Positions 1-9,995 of a stretch of 64,000 nucleotides of DNA are shown one piece after another. The notes beneath the pieces were generated by a model, which searched no databases, was not told the DNA's origin, and saw nothing but the letters and a program-made list of their open reading frames with translations. Where the stretch lies: positions 12,278,872 to 12,342,871 of the forward strand of contig CM044959.1 of NCBI GenBank assembly GCA_024516035.1. The letters are read 5' to 3'. Origin of the DNA: Bactericera cockerelli. Taxonomy: Eukaryota > Arthropoda > Insecta > Hemiptera > Triozidae. The stretch's first letter is position 1; every line of letters begins with the position of its first letter. A program made the position numbers and the translations under genes.

Positions 1-32
1 TCTTATTTGATTCCAAAGAGTGGAGCATTTTT

Positions 33-360
33 ATTATTATCTGTCCTGGTTGCAGGGTTTTCAGTGAAACCCTTACAATTAACACTGCGACCTAATTAGA
101 TCTATTGTGACCAGTTGATTCTGTTTGATTTCAACGTCCTGATTAGAGATAGTCAGGACGGGGGTTTTACCCTCCATTCGCTGGAAATCGTACCAGCTAC
201 CCACATTAACCTCACCCAGCCTGGGTAGGGCTAGAAATGCCAGCCTCACGTGTTCGGAAGGGACAGAATTTTCTTCGAAAAGTCTGCCCCAACCGGGAGT
301 CGAACTCGAGACTTCTGGACCACGGGCAGTAGTCACAACCATTACGCCACGGAGGCTGGC
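33..360 (-). repeat. SINE-1 copy, near full length
   Basis: tRNA-headed SINE read on the minus strand. The head (about 295-357) has an A-box-like TGGCGTAATGG and a B-box-like GAGTTCGACTCCC. The body contains the GAGGTTAATGTGGGTAGC block shared with SINE-6, and it ends in TTGTAAGGGTTTCACTG followed by ATAATAAT. Other copies in this window show the same layout, which defines the family. Confidence 0.8.
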
Positions 361-419
361 AAGAGTGGAGCATGAAACGTTCTGAAACAAAATGTTGCGC
401 TCAATGGGATACCGCTTTG

Positions 420-602
420 AGGCGGTAGCCTGGTGATTCAGGTAGCGTAGGAATCCGGTTCCAATCCCATCCAATGCATGAATGTCCCTCATTTATTTGA
501 GTTAGTGACCATATAATAATAAGACTCTGAGGGTTAGGTGGTAGACAATGCATTGAGCATTAACCTCACCTGGTGGTTACCTTCCACTAAAGAGTGCTAT
601 AG
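420..602 (+). repeat. SINE-2 copy
   Basis: tRNA-like head with an imperfect B-box (GGTTCCAATCCC), then the family body: ATTTGAGTTAGTGACCA, AAGACTCTGAGGG, GGTAGACAATGC and TTACCTTCCACTAAAGAGTG. It abuts the 5' end of the SINE-1 copy, so the two insertions are adjacent in opposite directions. Confidence 0.75.
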
Positions 603-609
603 ATTTTTT

Positions 610-665
610 TTTTAATTTGAGTTTAACCGCTTTCAACTGCATGGTCATATCACGACGGGTATGAG
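610..665 (-). repeat. SINE-6 fragment
   Basis: The 3' end of the SINE-6 family: a poly-T (poly-A on the minus strand) followed by the tail block with CTTTCAACTGCATGGTCAT. Truncated shortly after the ACGACGGG block. Confidence 0.6.
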
Positions 666-1254
666 ATTTTTAACCCCGCAGTAAAGAGACTTAAACAACT
701 GATGGCATAATGGGACTCTTTAGTTTGGATAAAAGTAAGACGTTTTCGAATACCTATTAACTGTGCTGCCACTTTGTGGTTTGTAACCACAAAACTACGA
801 TTTAGTGAATAAAATGTTTTCTGAGGCCATTTTAAAATTAAAAGAATTGTTTCATGCATCATTATTTTTTTCTCTTTTTTCCTAACAAAATTAGTCCCTT
901 GAATAATTTTTCAGGAAAGTTTTTCAATGGAAATGGTTCAATTTAGTCAAGTAGTGTCTTAGAAAACGGAGGTGTCTAAAAATGGTGGTTCAATAGGGTG
1001 CATTCTTTTCATTTAATTTTACATTGGTGTACATTAGATCGGTGGTCGGAGTTCGAATCCCACCTAATGCATGTTTTTTTTTTAATATTTGATGATTTGA
1101 CCCTATGATAAAAATGGCGCACAAAACAACTGCTGGATTGTAGGGCCTTACATGTCCTATTCGGGCAGTACAAATCAGGCCTATTATTACTATTATTATC
1201 TACAAGTAGTATACTTATCCATATTTCGTCTATGGTTATGTTGGAAATCCACGT
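666..1254. other. Intergenic, no gene seen
   Basis: AT-rich sequence without a convincing exon. A SINE-2 head remnant (TTCGAATCCCACCTAATGCA) lies around 1050-1070. Nothing else recognised. Confidence 0.5.
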
Positions 1255-1395
1255 TCTGCTGGCCCTACTCAGGCTGGACGAGGTTAATTTGAGTAGCTGC
1301 TTTGTTTGGCCTGTGAATGGTGGGTAAAACCCCTGTCGTGATGTGACCGTGTAGTTGAAAGTGACGTTAAACCCAAATAAACACAAATCACCGTG
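1255..1395 (+). repeat. SINE-6 copy
   Basis: Contains the shared core GAGGTTAAT, the CCTGTCGTGATGTGACC block and the AGTTGAAAGTGACGTTAAAC tail. The 5' part is missing. Confidence 0.65.
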
Positions 1396-1539
1396 TCTGG
1401 TGATGTAAGGAGCTTCCAGGTACACAGAAGAGGGCATAATATTTTTTTTAATAATGTTTATGTACATTATACACTTCGTGTATAGTGTGTATACACTGTA
1501 TACTCAGGGTATACTGGGTAAGATATATTTTCGAACGTG

Positions 1540-1870
1540 GTTATAAGAGAAACTTGGATAAAAGAGAAACCTGGATATAAGAGAAACCTGGATATGAGTG
1601 AAACCTGCATATATTAAGAGACCCGTGAACTTTACCTCTGTTTAAGGGGAAAATAACCTCTTTAAAAGAGAAACCTGGATATAAGAGACCGATTTCCAGG
1701 TGAACTTTACCTCTGCATAAGGGAAATTAACCTCTTTAAAAAAGAAACCTGGATATAAGAGACCGATTTCCAGGTGGACTTTACCTCTGTATAAGGGAAA
1801 ATAACCTCTTTAAAAGAGAAACCTGGATATAAGAGAAAAAAATTCCGGTCTCTTGAGTTCTCTTACGTCC
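1540..1870 (+). repeat. Minisatellite of AACCTGGATATAAGAGA-type units
   Basis: About four imperfect units of ~70-75 bp. Each holds AAACCTGGATATAAGAGA, a GATTTCCAGGT block, CTTTACCTCTG and TAACCTCTTTAAAA. The repeated motif resembles the terminal inverted repeat of the short element at 22729-22853 and pogo/Tigger-type TIRs in general, so the array probably grew from a transposon end. Confidence 0.7.
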
Positions 1871-1904
1871 AGGTTCGACTTTAGGACTGTACTTGGGTAG
1901 GTCA

Positions 1905-2040
1905 CCGACCTCGGTAGCTCAATCAATAAAGCGGCGTACTCGTAACCTGAGAGTCGGTGGTTCGAGTCTCAAGTATGGCAAACATTTAGTAAGACGCATT
2001 TGAGCATATCAGGATTGTGATTAACACAAATATCATAACA
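1905..2040 (+). repeat. SINE-4 (tRNA-Thr-like head)
   Basis: tRNA-like block with an A-box (TAGCTCAATCAATAAAGCGG), an anticodon-like ACTCGTAACC (CGT, Thr-like) and a B-box GGTTCGAGTCTC, ending in TATGGCAAACATTTAGTA. The second copy at 2533 shares the sequence beyond the tRNA part, so this is a SINE rather than a tRNA gene. Confidence 0.65.
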
Positions 2041-2532
2041 CATCGGGGTAAGTTCTTTGGTTTTTGCTTTGGTAAGTTAAATGTGATGTCAGCTTTCGTA
2101 ACTGCCCGTGACTGCGCGGTCATCTAGCGGGCTTGCATTGTGGAAACTTGGGCTTCGATTCGAGACAGAAAAGAAATATTTTGCTTGGTAGAAAATACTA
2201 GAAGTTTGGTGCTTTGCATGAGTCATTTTTTTTTTTCTTTTCTTTTCTTCTTTTTTTCTTCTCAAAAATAATTAGTAAACTAAATTGCGATTGGAGTTAT
2301 GAATGTGTCGATAATCATACCATGCTGGTATTTTAAATTACTAATATCTAAATGGAATGATTATATAAATATTTTTTATTGTTCAATAATAAAAAATTAA
2401 AGAAAAATACGAAGAAAAAAAATGTAAAAAGAACATTTTGTATAAAAAAAAATAAAAAAAATATATGTACGAAATAACTACTACCTGTGAAACACTCATC
2501 TTTTTTTTCTTTTTCTTTTTAAAGTGTAGACT

Positions 2533-2660
2533 TACCGACCTCAGTAGCTCAATTGATAAAGCGAGGGACTCGTAACCCGGAGGCCGCTGCAGCGCGCTGG
2601 TTCGAGTCCCAAGAATGGCAAATATTTAGTAGGACGAGTTTGACTTATTGTGATTTTCAC
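2533..2660 (+). repeat. SINE-4, second copy
   Basis: Same tRNA-like head as the copy at 1905, with an 8-10-base insertion in the variable-loop region (GCCGCTGCAGCGCGC, itself a small palindrome). It is followed by the same AATATTTAGTAGGACGAGTT body. Confidence 0.65.
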
Positions 2661-3184
2661 GAATTAACTTTTTTAAACTTAAATTAAACTTAGTGACGAC
2701 AAGTTTCAGGCCTTGTTAAAGTGCTTTACGAGAGAAAAAAAAATACTTTTTCGATCTGTAGACCTCCCCAATGCAAGCCACGTCTAGATGACCGCGACTT
2801 ACGCTTTGATATTTCCTCTCATGTTCCATTGTTGCAGACGATTCATATGGAATTTCTTTCGTCTCGAATTCGAGCATATCAATATAAACAATGCTCTGAG
2901 TCGCACGTCCAAAGATTACTTTAATAAGTCGTATCGGAGGAAAGTTTCGTACGTGTGAGCAATGTGCGATCCTCGACACAAGAAACGAAAAGTCTGCTTC
3001 CTCGCCTATTACATGACATAGTATTGCGACATTTCTCGCGGATGGAACACCGATAAATTTTCAACGGCCTCAGTAATTCTTTAACCCGTTAGAGCATTTC
3101 ATTATTAGGTACGTTGGTTTTGTAAACTTTTCTATTTCTCTCGCTTGTTAAAATTGTGTACCGTCACACTGGTAGAGTTGTTTT
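2661..3184. other. Intergenic, no gene seen
   Basis: Higher GC around 2715-3060 with overlapping short open frames on both strands, but no splice context or family match that I recognise. Confidence 0.4.
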
Positions 3185-3186
3185 GT

Positions 3187-3400
3187 CCCGGTAGCTCAGT
3201 GGTAAACGCGGCACTCTTTGAATCCAAAGGTTCCAGGGGTCGTGGGTTCGAAACCCACCTGGGACATGACATTTATCCTCACATTTGGGATTTTTACCAC
3301 ATAATAATATGTCTTTGGCTTACTGCTGGGATAATGGGACTTTAATAGTCCTAATCCGGGCAGTATAAAATAAGGCGATATTAATATTTTTATTACTGTC
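3187..3400 (+). repeat. SINE-3 copy
   Basis: tRNA-derived head (GTCCCGGTAGCTCAGTGG A-box; GGTTCGAAACCCACC B-box) followed by the family body: GACATGACATTTATCC, CACATAATAATATGTCTT, TACTGCTGG.ATAATGGGAC and TATAAAATAAGGCGATATTA. It ends in an ATT-type microsatellite. This is the best defined SINE family here, with six clear copies. Confidence 0.85.
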
Positions 3401-4515
3401 AGTAAAAAGGTACACTTTTCTCATTTTGTACTTGTAATACTTACCGAGGAGTATTATTCTGAAATAAGGAGCGCCAGAACCAACCAACCAACCTCTACCA
3501 GGAGGAAGAAGTTGAACAATGCCAACCCCAAGTAGAGTCGGGAAAAGGCAGAGGGAAGGAAGAGGAGGAATACTTTTTTTTTGGCATTGGTTGGCAAGGC
3601 CATTCCATACAGCCATGGAGGAATACTTCCGAGCATCTATTGTATCAAGTTTTTGGGCTCTCATTTCATATCCGACCTTGTCTCTCTCTCTCTCTCTCCT
3701 TTGTACACATTTTCCTACACTATGTTCTTGATATGTGGTCAAGCGTTCAAGATTTTCATTTTTTTTTTTCTCTCTCTCTCTCTGTATATCACCAATAATT
3801 TGTATCAAATTTGTCTTGTCCGTACATTTTTTATACAGTGTGGTTTTTTTTTTTTTTTTTTTTAATTTGTCACCCAGTTAAAAAATCGAGAACCGTTTGA
3901 AATTCAAGAAAACACAAAATCACATATTTTTAGGGTCTTAATTTCCATAAAAAATCATTGTTAAAATAATTATTTGTATTGTACATATGTCCATTTATAT
4001 CTAATAAAGAGTTGAATAATAATAATAATAACACTATCAGGGGTCGCACCAGGCGGGTCAATTTTGAAATCTTAAATAGAACTACCCATATTGTGATACA
4101 ACTGATACATATTTGAGAAGCCCATTATTTTTTTAGTTCATTACAACAAATGTGAGATTTCTACTTTAAACAGGCCCGGAGTTATGAGTTCACAAGGTTG
4201 AATATTGAGTGCTTGAGTGGAAGAGCTCACATGTGAGAACCCTGCCACTTTTAAGAGAGCCAAAAAGTAATAATATTTTCTGCACTTTAATTTAATGTTT
4301 TTTTATTGAATACTAGCCGTTTGTCCGTGCTTTGCAACGGGACTAAATTTCAAATTTACTAAGGCATGGCCATACTGCTGGACAGCAATGCCTTTTTGAA
4401 CTTTTTATAATTTTTCTGGACAAAGCGATAATGGTTTTGGGGGGGTCAATTCTGAGACATTTTTCGCTATCTCTTACCGTTTTGGCTAAACAACTCCGGA
4501 CAAACAAACATTTTT
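3401..4515. other. Intergenic, CT microsatellites and LINE tail remnant
   Basis: Runs of CT repeats at about 3680-3700 and 3770-3782, long T tracts, and a LINE-tail remnant (AATAAAGAGTTGAATAATAA) near 4003-4030. No exon found. Confidence 0.45.
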
Positions 4516-4517
4516 AA

Positions 4518-4814
4518 AGCGCGCGATTAGCTCAGTGGTTAAGCACTCGCTTGCCATGCGGAAGGTCCCGGGTTCGAACCCCCGCGCCGACAAAAATTTG
4601 TATTCTTAATTTGGTTACATTTGTTTGTAAGGGATACCTTCCGGTGCGCTCGTGTTGACCCAGCACCTAATTGGGAAGTATTGTGTCACTTCTCGCCCAT
4701 CAGAGGGGAGGCATACTACGGGATGGGCAGGCTACAACACAGACCACAAGCGTCTACAGTAGCTCCTGTTTCATGGCTACGAAATAAAAACGGCTGTGAA
4801 AACACTCATCTTTA

Positions 4815-4849
<35 letters not shown>

Positions 4850-4850
4850 A
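4518..4850 (+). repeat. SINE-5 copy (tRNA-Gly-like head)
   Basis: The head has TTAGCTCAGTGGTTAAGCA, an anticodon-like TTGCCATGCGG (GCC, Gly-like) and a B-box GGGTTCGAACCCC. The body contains CCTTCCGGTGCGCTCGTG, GGCATACTACGGGATGGGC and a terminal AATAAA followed by poly-A. A reverse copy is at 36590-36852. Confidence 0.8.
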
Positions 4851-4889
4851 TAGGTAGGTAGTCCTTTTTTTCTGTTTTATATATAGAGA

Positions 4890-5025
4890 TGATTCAAGGG
4901 CTTGGTTCTGGGGGTCCTTGTCAATTATTAGCCTCCTTGTAAAGACAGTGGTAGAAGTGCTGAGTCATTCCTCCACTGTCTGGCTACCATCGTTCACGAT
5001 GACGCCACCCTATGATGATGATTGA
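4890..5025 (-). repeat. Dispersed repeat D1
   Basis: The block with TCATCGTGAACGATGGTAGC and ACAGTGG, read on the minus strand. Other copies are at 28530-28650, 38263-38405 and 43020-43165. It ends near a (CAT)n tract. Family unknown, possibly a SINE body. Confidence 0.65.
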
Positions 5026-5543
5026 ATATAAAGTTAATTAAGAAAGCGTCCTATCCAAATACAAATATTAAATCAAGATACAAAACAATATTTAATTTTA
5101 ATAAAACATTTAATTGTGTCGTTCAAGTAAGATACTTTAGAACTCACTATTATCATTGGTTCTTTTTAGAGCATTTTGCATGCCTTTTTTGACTGTTACC
5201 GGGGTAACTTTTCCAATCTTTGCTGGAATATTGTTTATTGATCTCCTCTAATGTAATTGTTTATTGATGTAGACTTGTCGCCCCACAGGAAGAAGTCAGG
5301 AGTTTTCAGAACGTTTTCGTAAATAATAAATTGTCCGTCGACACGTCGTCTTTTAACCATGCTTCGGTTGTTTTCCCAAAGTAATTATTTACGTTTGACT
5401 GTCTTGAAATTGTGTAGAGTACAGATAAAATCTTCCAAGCTTTGTAACTTAAACCAGAAAATCATTTTTCAACAATATTATTGTATAACAAAGATATGAT
5501 TTTTTTTTAAATAGAAAAGGTACTTATGACAACCCTGCATATC
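5026..5543. other. Intergenic or XPR1 intron
   Basis: AT-rich sequence upstream of the XPR1 terminal exon, presumably in its last intron. No earlier XPR1 exon was found in the window. Confidence 0.4.
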
Positions 5544-5546
5544 TTA

Positions 5547-5675
5547 GGGCGGAATTAATAGACAACATCAATAACTTAAGTCGTTGGTAAGTGTCGGTTT
5601 TCCCTATCTTACACAGTACGCAATCCGTGACTTAGCGCCACAGAGGTATTACAAAAACGTCTATTAATTCCGCCC
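5547..5675. mobile_element. Harbinger-like MITE, copy 1
   Basis: 129-bp element with terminal inverted repeats GGGCGGAATTAATAGAC / GTCTATTAATTCCGCCC and TTA on both flanks (5544-5546, 5676-5678). A 3-bp TWA target duplication is the usual signature of PIF/Harbinger elements. Copies 2 and 3 are at 31889 and 33253. Confidence 0.75.
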
Positions 5676-5772
5676 TTAGTATCTTACATCTCATTTTTTC
5701 AATTTTGCTTAACAACCTGCCTGAATTAATAATAATCATTATCTCATTCATGTTCGTCGTGCCCCGATGCAG

Positions 5773-6037
5773 GCGGTTCGTGTGGAACTTCTTCCGTCTG
5801 GAGAACGAGCACCTGAACAATTGCGGTAAATTCCGAGCCGTCCGCGACATTTCGGTTGCACCCATCAACTCGTCCGATCAGGAGAAGATCGTCCGAATGA
5901 TGGACGACCAAGACGGGGTGGTGAATCGCCGCAAGCGGAAGATTCCGAGCAAGCCGTCGAAAGAAGACAAGCGACACCTGTTGTTGCAGGCCGCTCTGCC
6001 CGCCGGGGACGGGTCTCTGCAGACGCTGTCTGAGTAG
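5773..6037 (+). CDS. XPR1: XPR1-like phosphate exporter, last coding exon
   Basis: C-terminal 87 residues plus stop of an XPR1/SYG1-type inorganic phosphate exporter, a multi-pass plasma-membrane protein with SPX and EXS domains. The exon follows an acceptor at 5771-5772 (CCCCGATGCAG). It encodes the end of the EXS domain, with [20 protein letters not shown] and AVRDISVAP, which are hallmarks of XPR1. A polar tail follows (basic [12 protein letters not shown] near the middle) and then the stop TAG at 6035-6037. The SPX domain and transmembrane exons must lie upstream, outside the window. GC content is far above the flanks, as expected for a real exon. Its last codons are repeated downstream (see 6016-6560). 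In vertebrates the protein also serves as a gammaretrovirus receptor; nothing here bears on that. Confidence 0.93.
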
Positions 6038-6560
6038 CGGGTTTTTTAACAACTTGAGTGCCATGAGATCCCAAATGGGTACTCATGAAACTTCACTTCA
6101 GTGCCAAGCTGAAAAATGACAGTCCGTGACCACCGTGCCATGACATTTTTTTTTTTTCTGATCGATCTGAAACTTTGAGACTGTGTTTCTAGAGCATCTT
6201 AGATGAATGTTACCTATAAATAAGACCTGAATTGTGTGAGACCCCATATGGGTACTCATGGCCTGGTGGAACAGTTTTTTTTATGAATAAAACATCTTCT
6301 GAGAAACCAAATGGGGTCTCACTTTGAGTGTTTTCAGGCTAGATTGAGATCCCACATGGGTACTCATGGCATTGAAGTGAAGTTCTCAAAAAACAGTCTG
6401 GCACTCAAGTTGTTAATTAAGGATTTCCCTGTGCTTTTTCAAGTAAGGATTTCTCTGCAGACGCTATCTGAGTAGCGGTTTTTGAAGTAAATATTTCCCT
6501 GTGCTTTTTCAAGTAAGGATTTCTCTGCAGATGCTGTCTGAGTAGCGGGTTTTTAAGTAA
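6016..6560 (+). repeat. Tandem repeat of the XPR1 stop-codon segment
   Basis: The block CTGCAGACGCTGTCTGAGTA, which covers the last XPR1 codons and stop, occurs three times: 6017 onward in the gene, about 6456 and about 6525. Each is followed by CGGGTTTTT and an AAGTAAGGATTTCCCTGTG-type stretch, a period of roughly 68 bp. The first unit is split by the element at 6050-6412; removing that element with one TTAA restores a clean unit. Confidence 0.85.
6050..6412. mobile_element. MITE with TTAA target duplication, in XPR1 3' UTR
   Basis: 363-bp element bounded by inverted repeats CAACTTGAGTGCCATGAGAT at the left and the complementary GGCACTCAAGTTG at the right. TTAA lies on both sides (6046-6049, 6413-6416). 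TTAA duplication suggests a piggyBac-type transposase mobilised it. Inside are three copies of a GAGATCCCAnATGGGTACTC near-palindrome (about 6065, 6239 and 6347). It starts nine bases after the XPR1 stop codon. Confidence 0.8.
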
Positions 6561-6830
6561 GAATTTCCATGTGTTTTTTCAAGTAAGAATTTCCCTGTGC
6601 TTTTTTCAGTAAGGATTTCCCTGCCGACTTTTGAAAAGGTTTTTTTTACGTACGGATACTTTTGTTATGACTTTTTTGGAAAATCTAACTCGCATTTTTC
6701 AAGTAAGGATTTCCCTCTGATTTTTCAAGTAAAGATTTCCCTGTGATTTTTCAAGTAAGGATTTCCCTCTGATTTTTCAAGTATAGATTTCCCTGTGATT
6801 TTTTAAGAAGGTCTTTTTACGTACATAAAA
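6561..6830 (+). repeat. Minisatellite in XPR1 3' flank
   Basis: Further imperfect copies of a ~25-27-bp unit, TTTTTCAAGTAAGGATTTCC plus CTGTG or CTCTG. It continues the AAGTAAGGATTTCCC part of the repeat that contains the XPR1 stop. Confidence 0.75.
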
Positions 6831-7132
6831 AACTACGTTAGTACCTTTTCGGAGTACCTACCTCCTACATTTTCGGAATACCTATTTACGAGTACATACC
6901 CAACTAGTACTTTTTTCGTGGATTTCTTTTCAGACTCTAAGAAATAATAATATTGTTTGTTATGCATTAAAAAACATCATAGGAGTAGGCTCTGAGAATA
7001 TTTTTTGGTTCTAGAGGCACTTAATTGTATAGTATATTTTTTAAATGATACTTATTTCTAAGTGAGTTCCCCGCAGACATACTGGGAGTTCGTCCATAAT
7101 TTTCCATCTAAGGATATGCAGCCCATTGTTAA

Positions 7133-7417
7133 CCCATTGCCTACCAAGCCATTTTTATGAAACTTGCCTTGGGGACCAAGGGTATTTTCCTCAAAATCAC
7201 CTGTCTAGCAAATGTGCAACACGCGGTCCCCCAGACAAAAAAACCATATTTCCTTGTCACTAGGGACCGTGTATAGCATATGTGCTAGACAAATTGTCTT
7301 GCATATATTCTATACATGGTACCCTAGAAAGTTCAAACGTGTCTAGCACATATGCAACCCCGGTACCCCAGGCAATACCAGTATCTTGCAAATGTGCTAC
7401 CCATGGTAGGCAATGGG
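7133..7417. mobile_element. piggyBac-like MITE with TTAA target duplication
   Basis: 285-bp element with inverted repeats CCCATTGCCTACC / GGTAGGCAATGGG flanked by TTAA at 7129-7132 and 7418-7421. Inside are several GCAAATGTGC and GCATATGTGC blocks followed by GGTACC or GGGACC motifs, which may be internal subrepeats. No coding capacity. Confidence 0.82.
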
Positions 7418-8689
7418 TTAACGAGATGGATTACTTAGCTAAGTGTTTCATACTCATTGTAGACAAGTGATTTCACACTCACGTTCACTGCATAATTTCT
7501 TTATTTTCCTTATTATAAGCCGCTCAAGTCTTGTAAAAGTCTCCATGAAAAAACAATGCTGATTTTAGGTTCTGGGGATCCTAAAACGTGTTTTGGCACT
7601 GAAAACTTACCATCGAATTATTTTTGGATGGTATATATTTTTTTCTTATTACTTAAGAGTTTCCCTCTTTTCCATTATTTTTCTAATGTAAAAATCATGG
7701 TTTTAGTTTTTATTACTACATGGAGTTAAATAGGAGAATTGTCTTAGCACTGGCGGAAGACTTTTGAGCGGCAATTTATTTCTGAACTTCCCCCGCTTCA
7801 GAAAGCCAATGTAGAGATGTATATTTTCCGTATATTATTTTATTACTTACTCTCATGTATTCGATGCATACCAGTTGGTATTTAATTGCAAATTAGCATA
7901 CACTCCAACAATATTTTTGAGATTTTATTATTAAAATTTATTATGAAATAACTACAGGTTATAGAGTTGATTTAGAAATATAGATATCCCTTTTTATGCA
8001 GTTTAATATTTCTAAGATAAAACAGTTCTTCAAACTCCCTACTAAGAGGAAGCATGCCTCTCTGAGGCTCGAACTGTTGCCCCATTAGATTGGCTAAATA
8101 CTGTGTTAAATTTGTCTTTTTCTTACTTTCTTAAAGTTATGTGACTGATGTTATGTGATGAACATTACCAGGTGATAACTAGCAACCGTAGACTTTTTCG
8201 TACAGATATCTATCTCTATTCATTCATACTACCAATATTTTTTAGTTCAACTATAAATTTCAATTAGATTAATTTTTTACCCAAGTATTTGTTTATTTTA
8301 CAGTAGAAAATGTCTGGCTTGTCGCGTAAGCCAGACATTTTCAAGCCAGACATTTTAAACAATAGTATGTGTGTAGCGTTAGAAACCCCATTGATAGCAC
8401 TAGTTCCGTAGATTTAACCCCACAATTCCCTTATAACCCCACCCACTTTTCCATTGCAATGTTCCCAAATGTATTCTATGCACGTTCCAATATTTTTATA
8501 GTCTTAACTGTCGAATTTCTCCTCTGATTTTGTAATATTGCAATTAATTATTTGATACCCTCCCTGTACTGCCCGAATCTGACTTATAAGGCCATTCATT
8601 TATATCTAATGTCAGAGAGAATCATTCTTCCAGAAAGAAAAACAGGAACTATTTTTTTTATGGTTAATGACTGAGTGAGGTTAATGTGG
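7418..8689. other. Intergenic, no gene seen
   Basis: AT-rich sequence without recognisable exons. A perfect hairpin lies at 8308-8343, described separately. Confidence 0.45.
8308..8362. repeat. Perfect hairpin with extra arm copy
   Basis: AAAATGTCTGGCTT, a 7-base loop, then AAGCCAGACATTTT; the right arm is repeated once more (CAAGCCAGACATTTT). Probably a transposon end or fold-back remnant. Confidence 0.7.
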
Positions 8690-8775
8690 GTAGCTGGTAC
8701 GATTCCTAGCGAATGGAGGGTAAAACCACCGTGTTGACTACTTCAAATCAGGACGTTAAAACCAAATACTATTAG
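8675..8775 (+). repeat. SINE-1 3' fragment
   Basis: The block from GAGGTTAATGTGGGTAGCTG to AGGACGTTAAAACCAAATA, without the tRNA head. Confidence 0.65.
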
Positions 8776-9815
8776 AGGTCGCTGCGATAATTGGTGCTTC
8801 TGTGATATCTATATATAAATGAGAAATATGGGCAGGTTTTGTGGTAATTAATAAAATTTTCCCCATTTTATTCTATAATTTTATCACATAGCAATTATAA
8901 TACCTACTCTCAAAAAAAAAGAAGAAAAAAATAGGGGTCTTTTTGGTTTTATTTGGGCAGTACATATAAATTACAAGACGTTTCTTGATATTTTCATTAC
9001 AAGATCTTTTCTACCTTTTAATTCCACCCATTATCCAAAAGAATTAGTTATAGGCCTTTTTTACGTTAGTTTTAGAAACACAGTGATATAGAGGATAGTT
9101 TTTTTTAGCAGATAAGACAGAATACACTTCAATCAAGTTTTTTCATTTAATTTATTTCGAAACATGTTCTTTTTAGATTTGCCATTTTTTCAGTGTCAAA
9201 CGTTCATTTTTGTATAAAAAATAAGACATTGTTCAATACATTTAGATTTAATATTTTTTTCCCCTGCAGAATTTAGAATGCTGTAGAAGAAAAACCACAA
9301 TTTCACGTACATATATTATATTACAGAAAAAGCCCTTTGAACTTTTCTGTATTTAATGTACCTACATATTGTAATTAATTAATATAAAATATTCTTGTTA
9401 TAATATTATGGTGCTTTTATAGCTACAGCCTTATTCCAACCTTGTTGAAAATTAATTCCTAAAGTAGTGTTCAAAGAACATGGTAATTTCTTTTTTAGTT
9501 TTGTATATTTAATTTAATTTATAGTATAATTTAAAAAAAGGTACTACTTGAATCTTGTAATGTTGAGAGTAAAGGAATAATCACAAAATTTAGTTCCGAT
9601 TTAGTATTTTTAAGACTTAATTTCAAGACTTAGTCAAAGAAAATTGCATTATTTTCATTGTACGTATACTTACAACTATACATTGCCGCCTTTTGTACCT
9701 AATTTATTAAGTTCAGTTCCAAATCAGTTTGTCGTGTGCGTAATTTGTAACTTGTTTCCTCATAGTGATAAAGATTGCCTTGATATAATTTATTATTTCC
9801 CTTTTTTTTCGTCTG
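8776..9815. other. Intergenic, no gene seen
   Basis: Very AT-rich; only short chance reading frames. Nothing recognised. Confidence 0.45.
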
Positions 9816-9995
9816 TCCCGGTAGCTCAGTGGCCAAGGCGTCTGACTGGTAATCCAGAGGTTGCAGGTTCAAAACCCAGCCATGACAAGTTATCCTCCCA
9901 TTTGGGATTCTGACCACCTAATAATAAGTCTTGGGCTTACTGCCGGAATAATGGGACTCATTAGTCCTAATCGGGCGGTATAAATAAGGCGATTA
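9816..9995 (+). repeat. SINE-3 copy
   Basis: Head GTCCCGGTAGCTCAGTGG with B-box GGTTCAAAACCC, body with CACCTAATAATAAGTCTT and GGGCGGTATAAATAAGGCGA. Slightly diverged. Confidence 0.8.

Noticed and set aside
3519..3865. Overlapping frames on both strands around 3500-3800
   Set aside because: Driven by CT and T tracts; no splice sites or similarity.
4518..4593. Genuine tRNA-Gly gene
   Set aside because: Acceptor ends do not pair well and the sequence continues into a body shared with 36590-36852, so it is a SINE head. The same applies to the tRNA-like blocks at 1905, 2533, 3187, 9816, 12600, 22868, 30236 and 33117.
1..5772. Upstream XPR1 exons
   Set aside because: I looked for SPX and EXS segments on the + strand and found none; they must lie outside the window.
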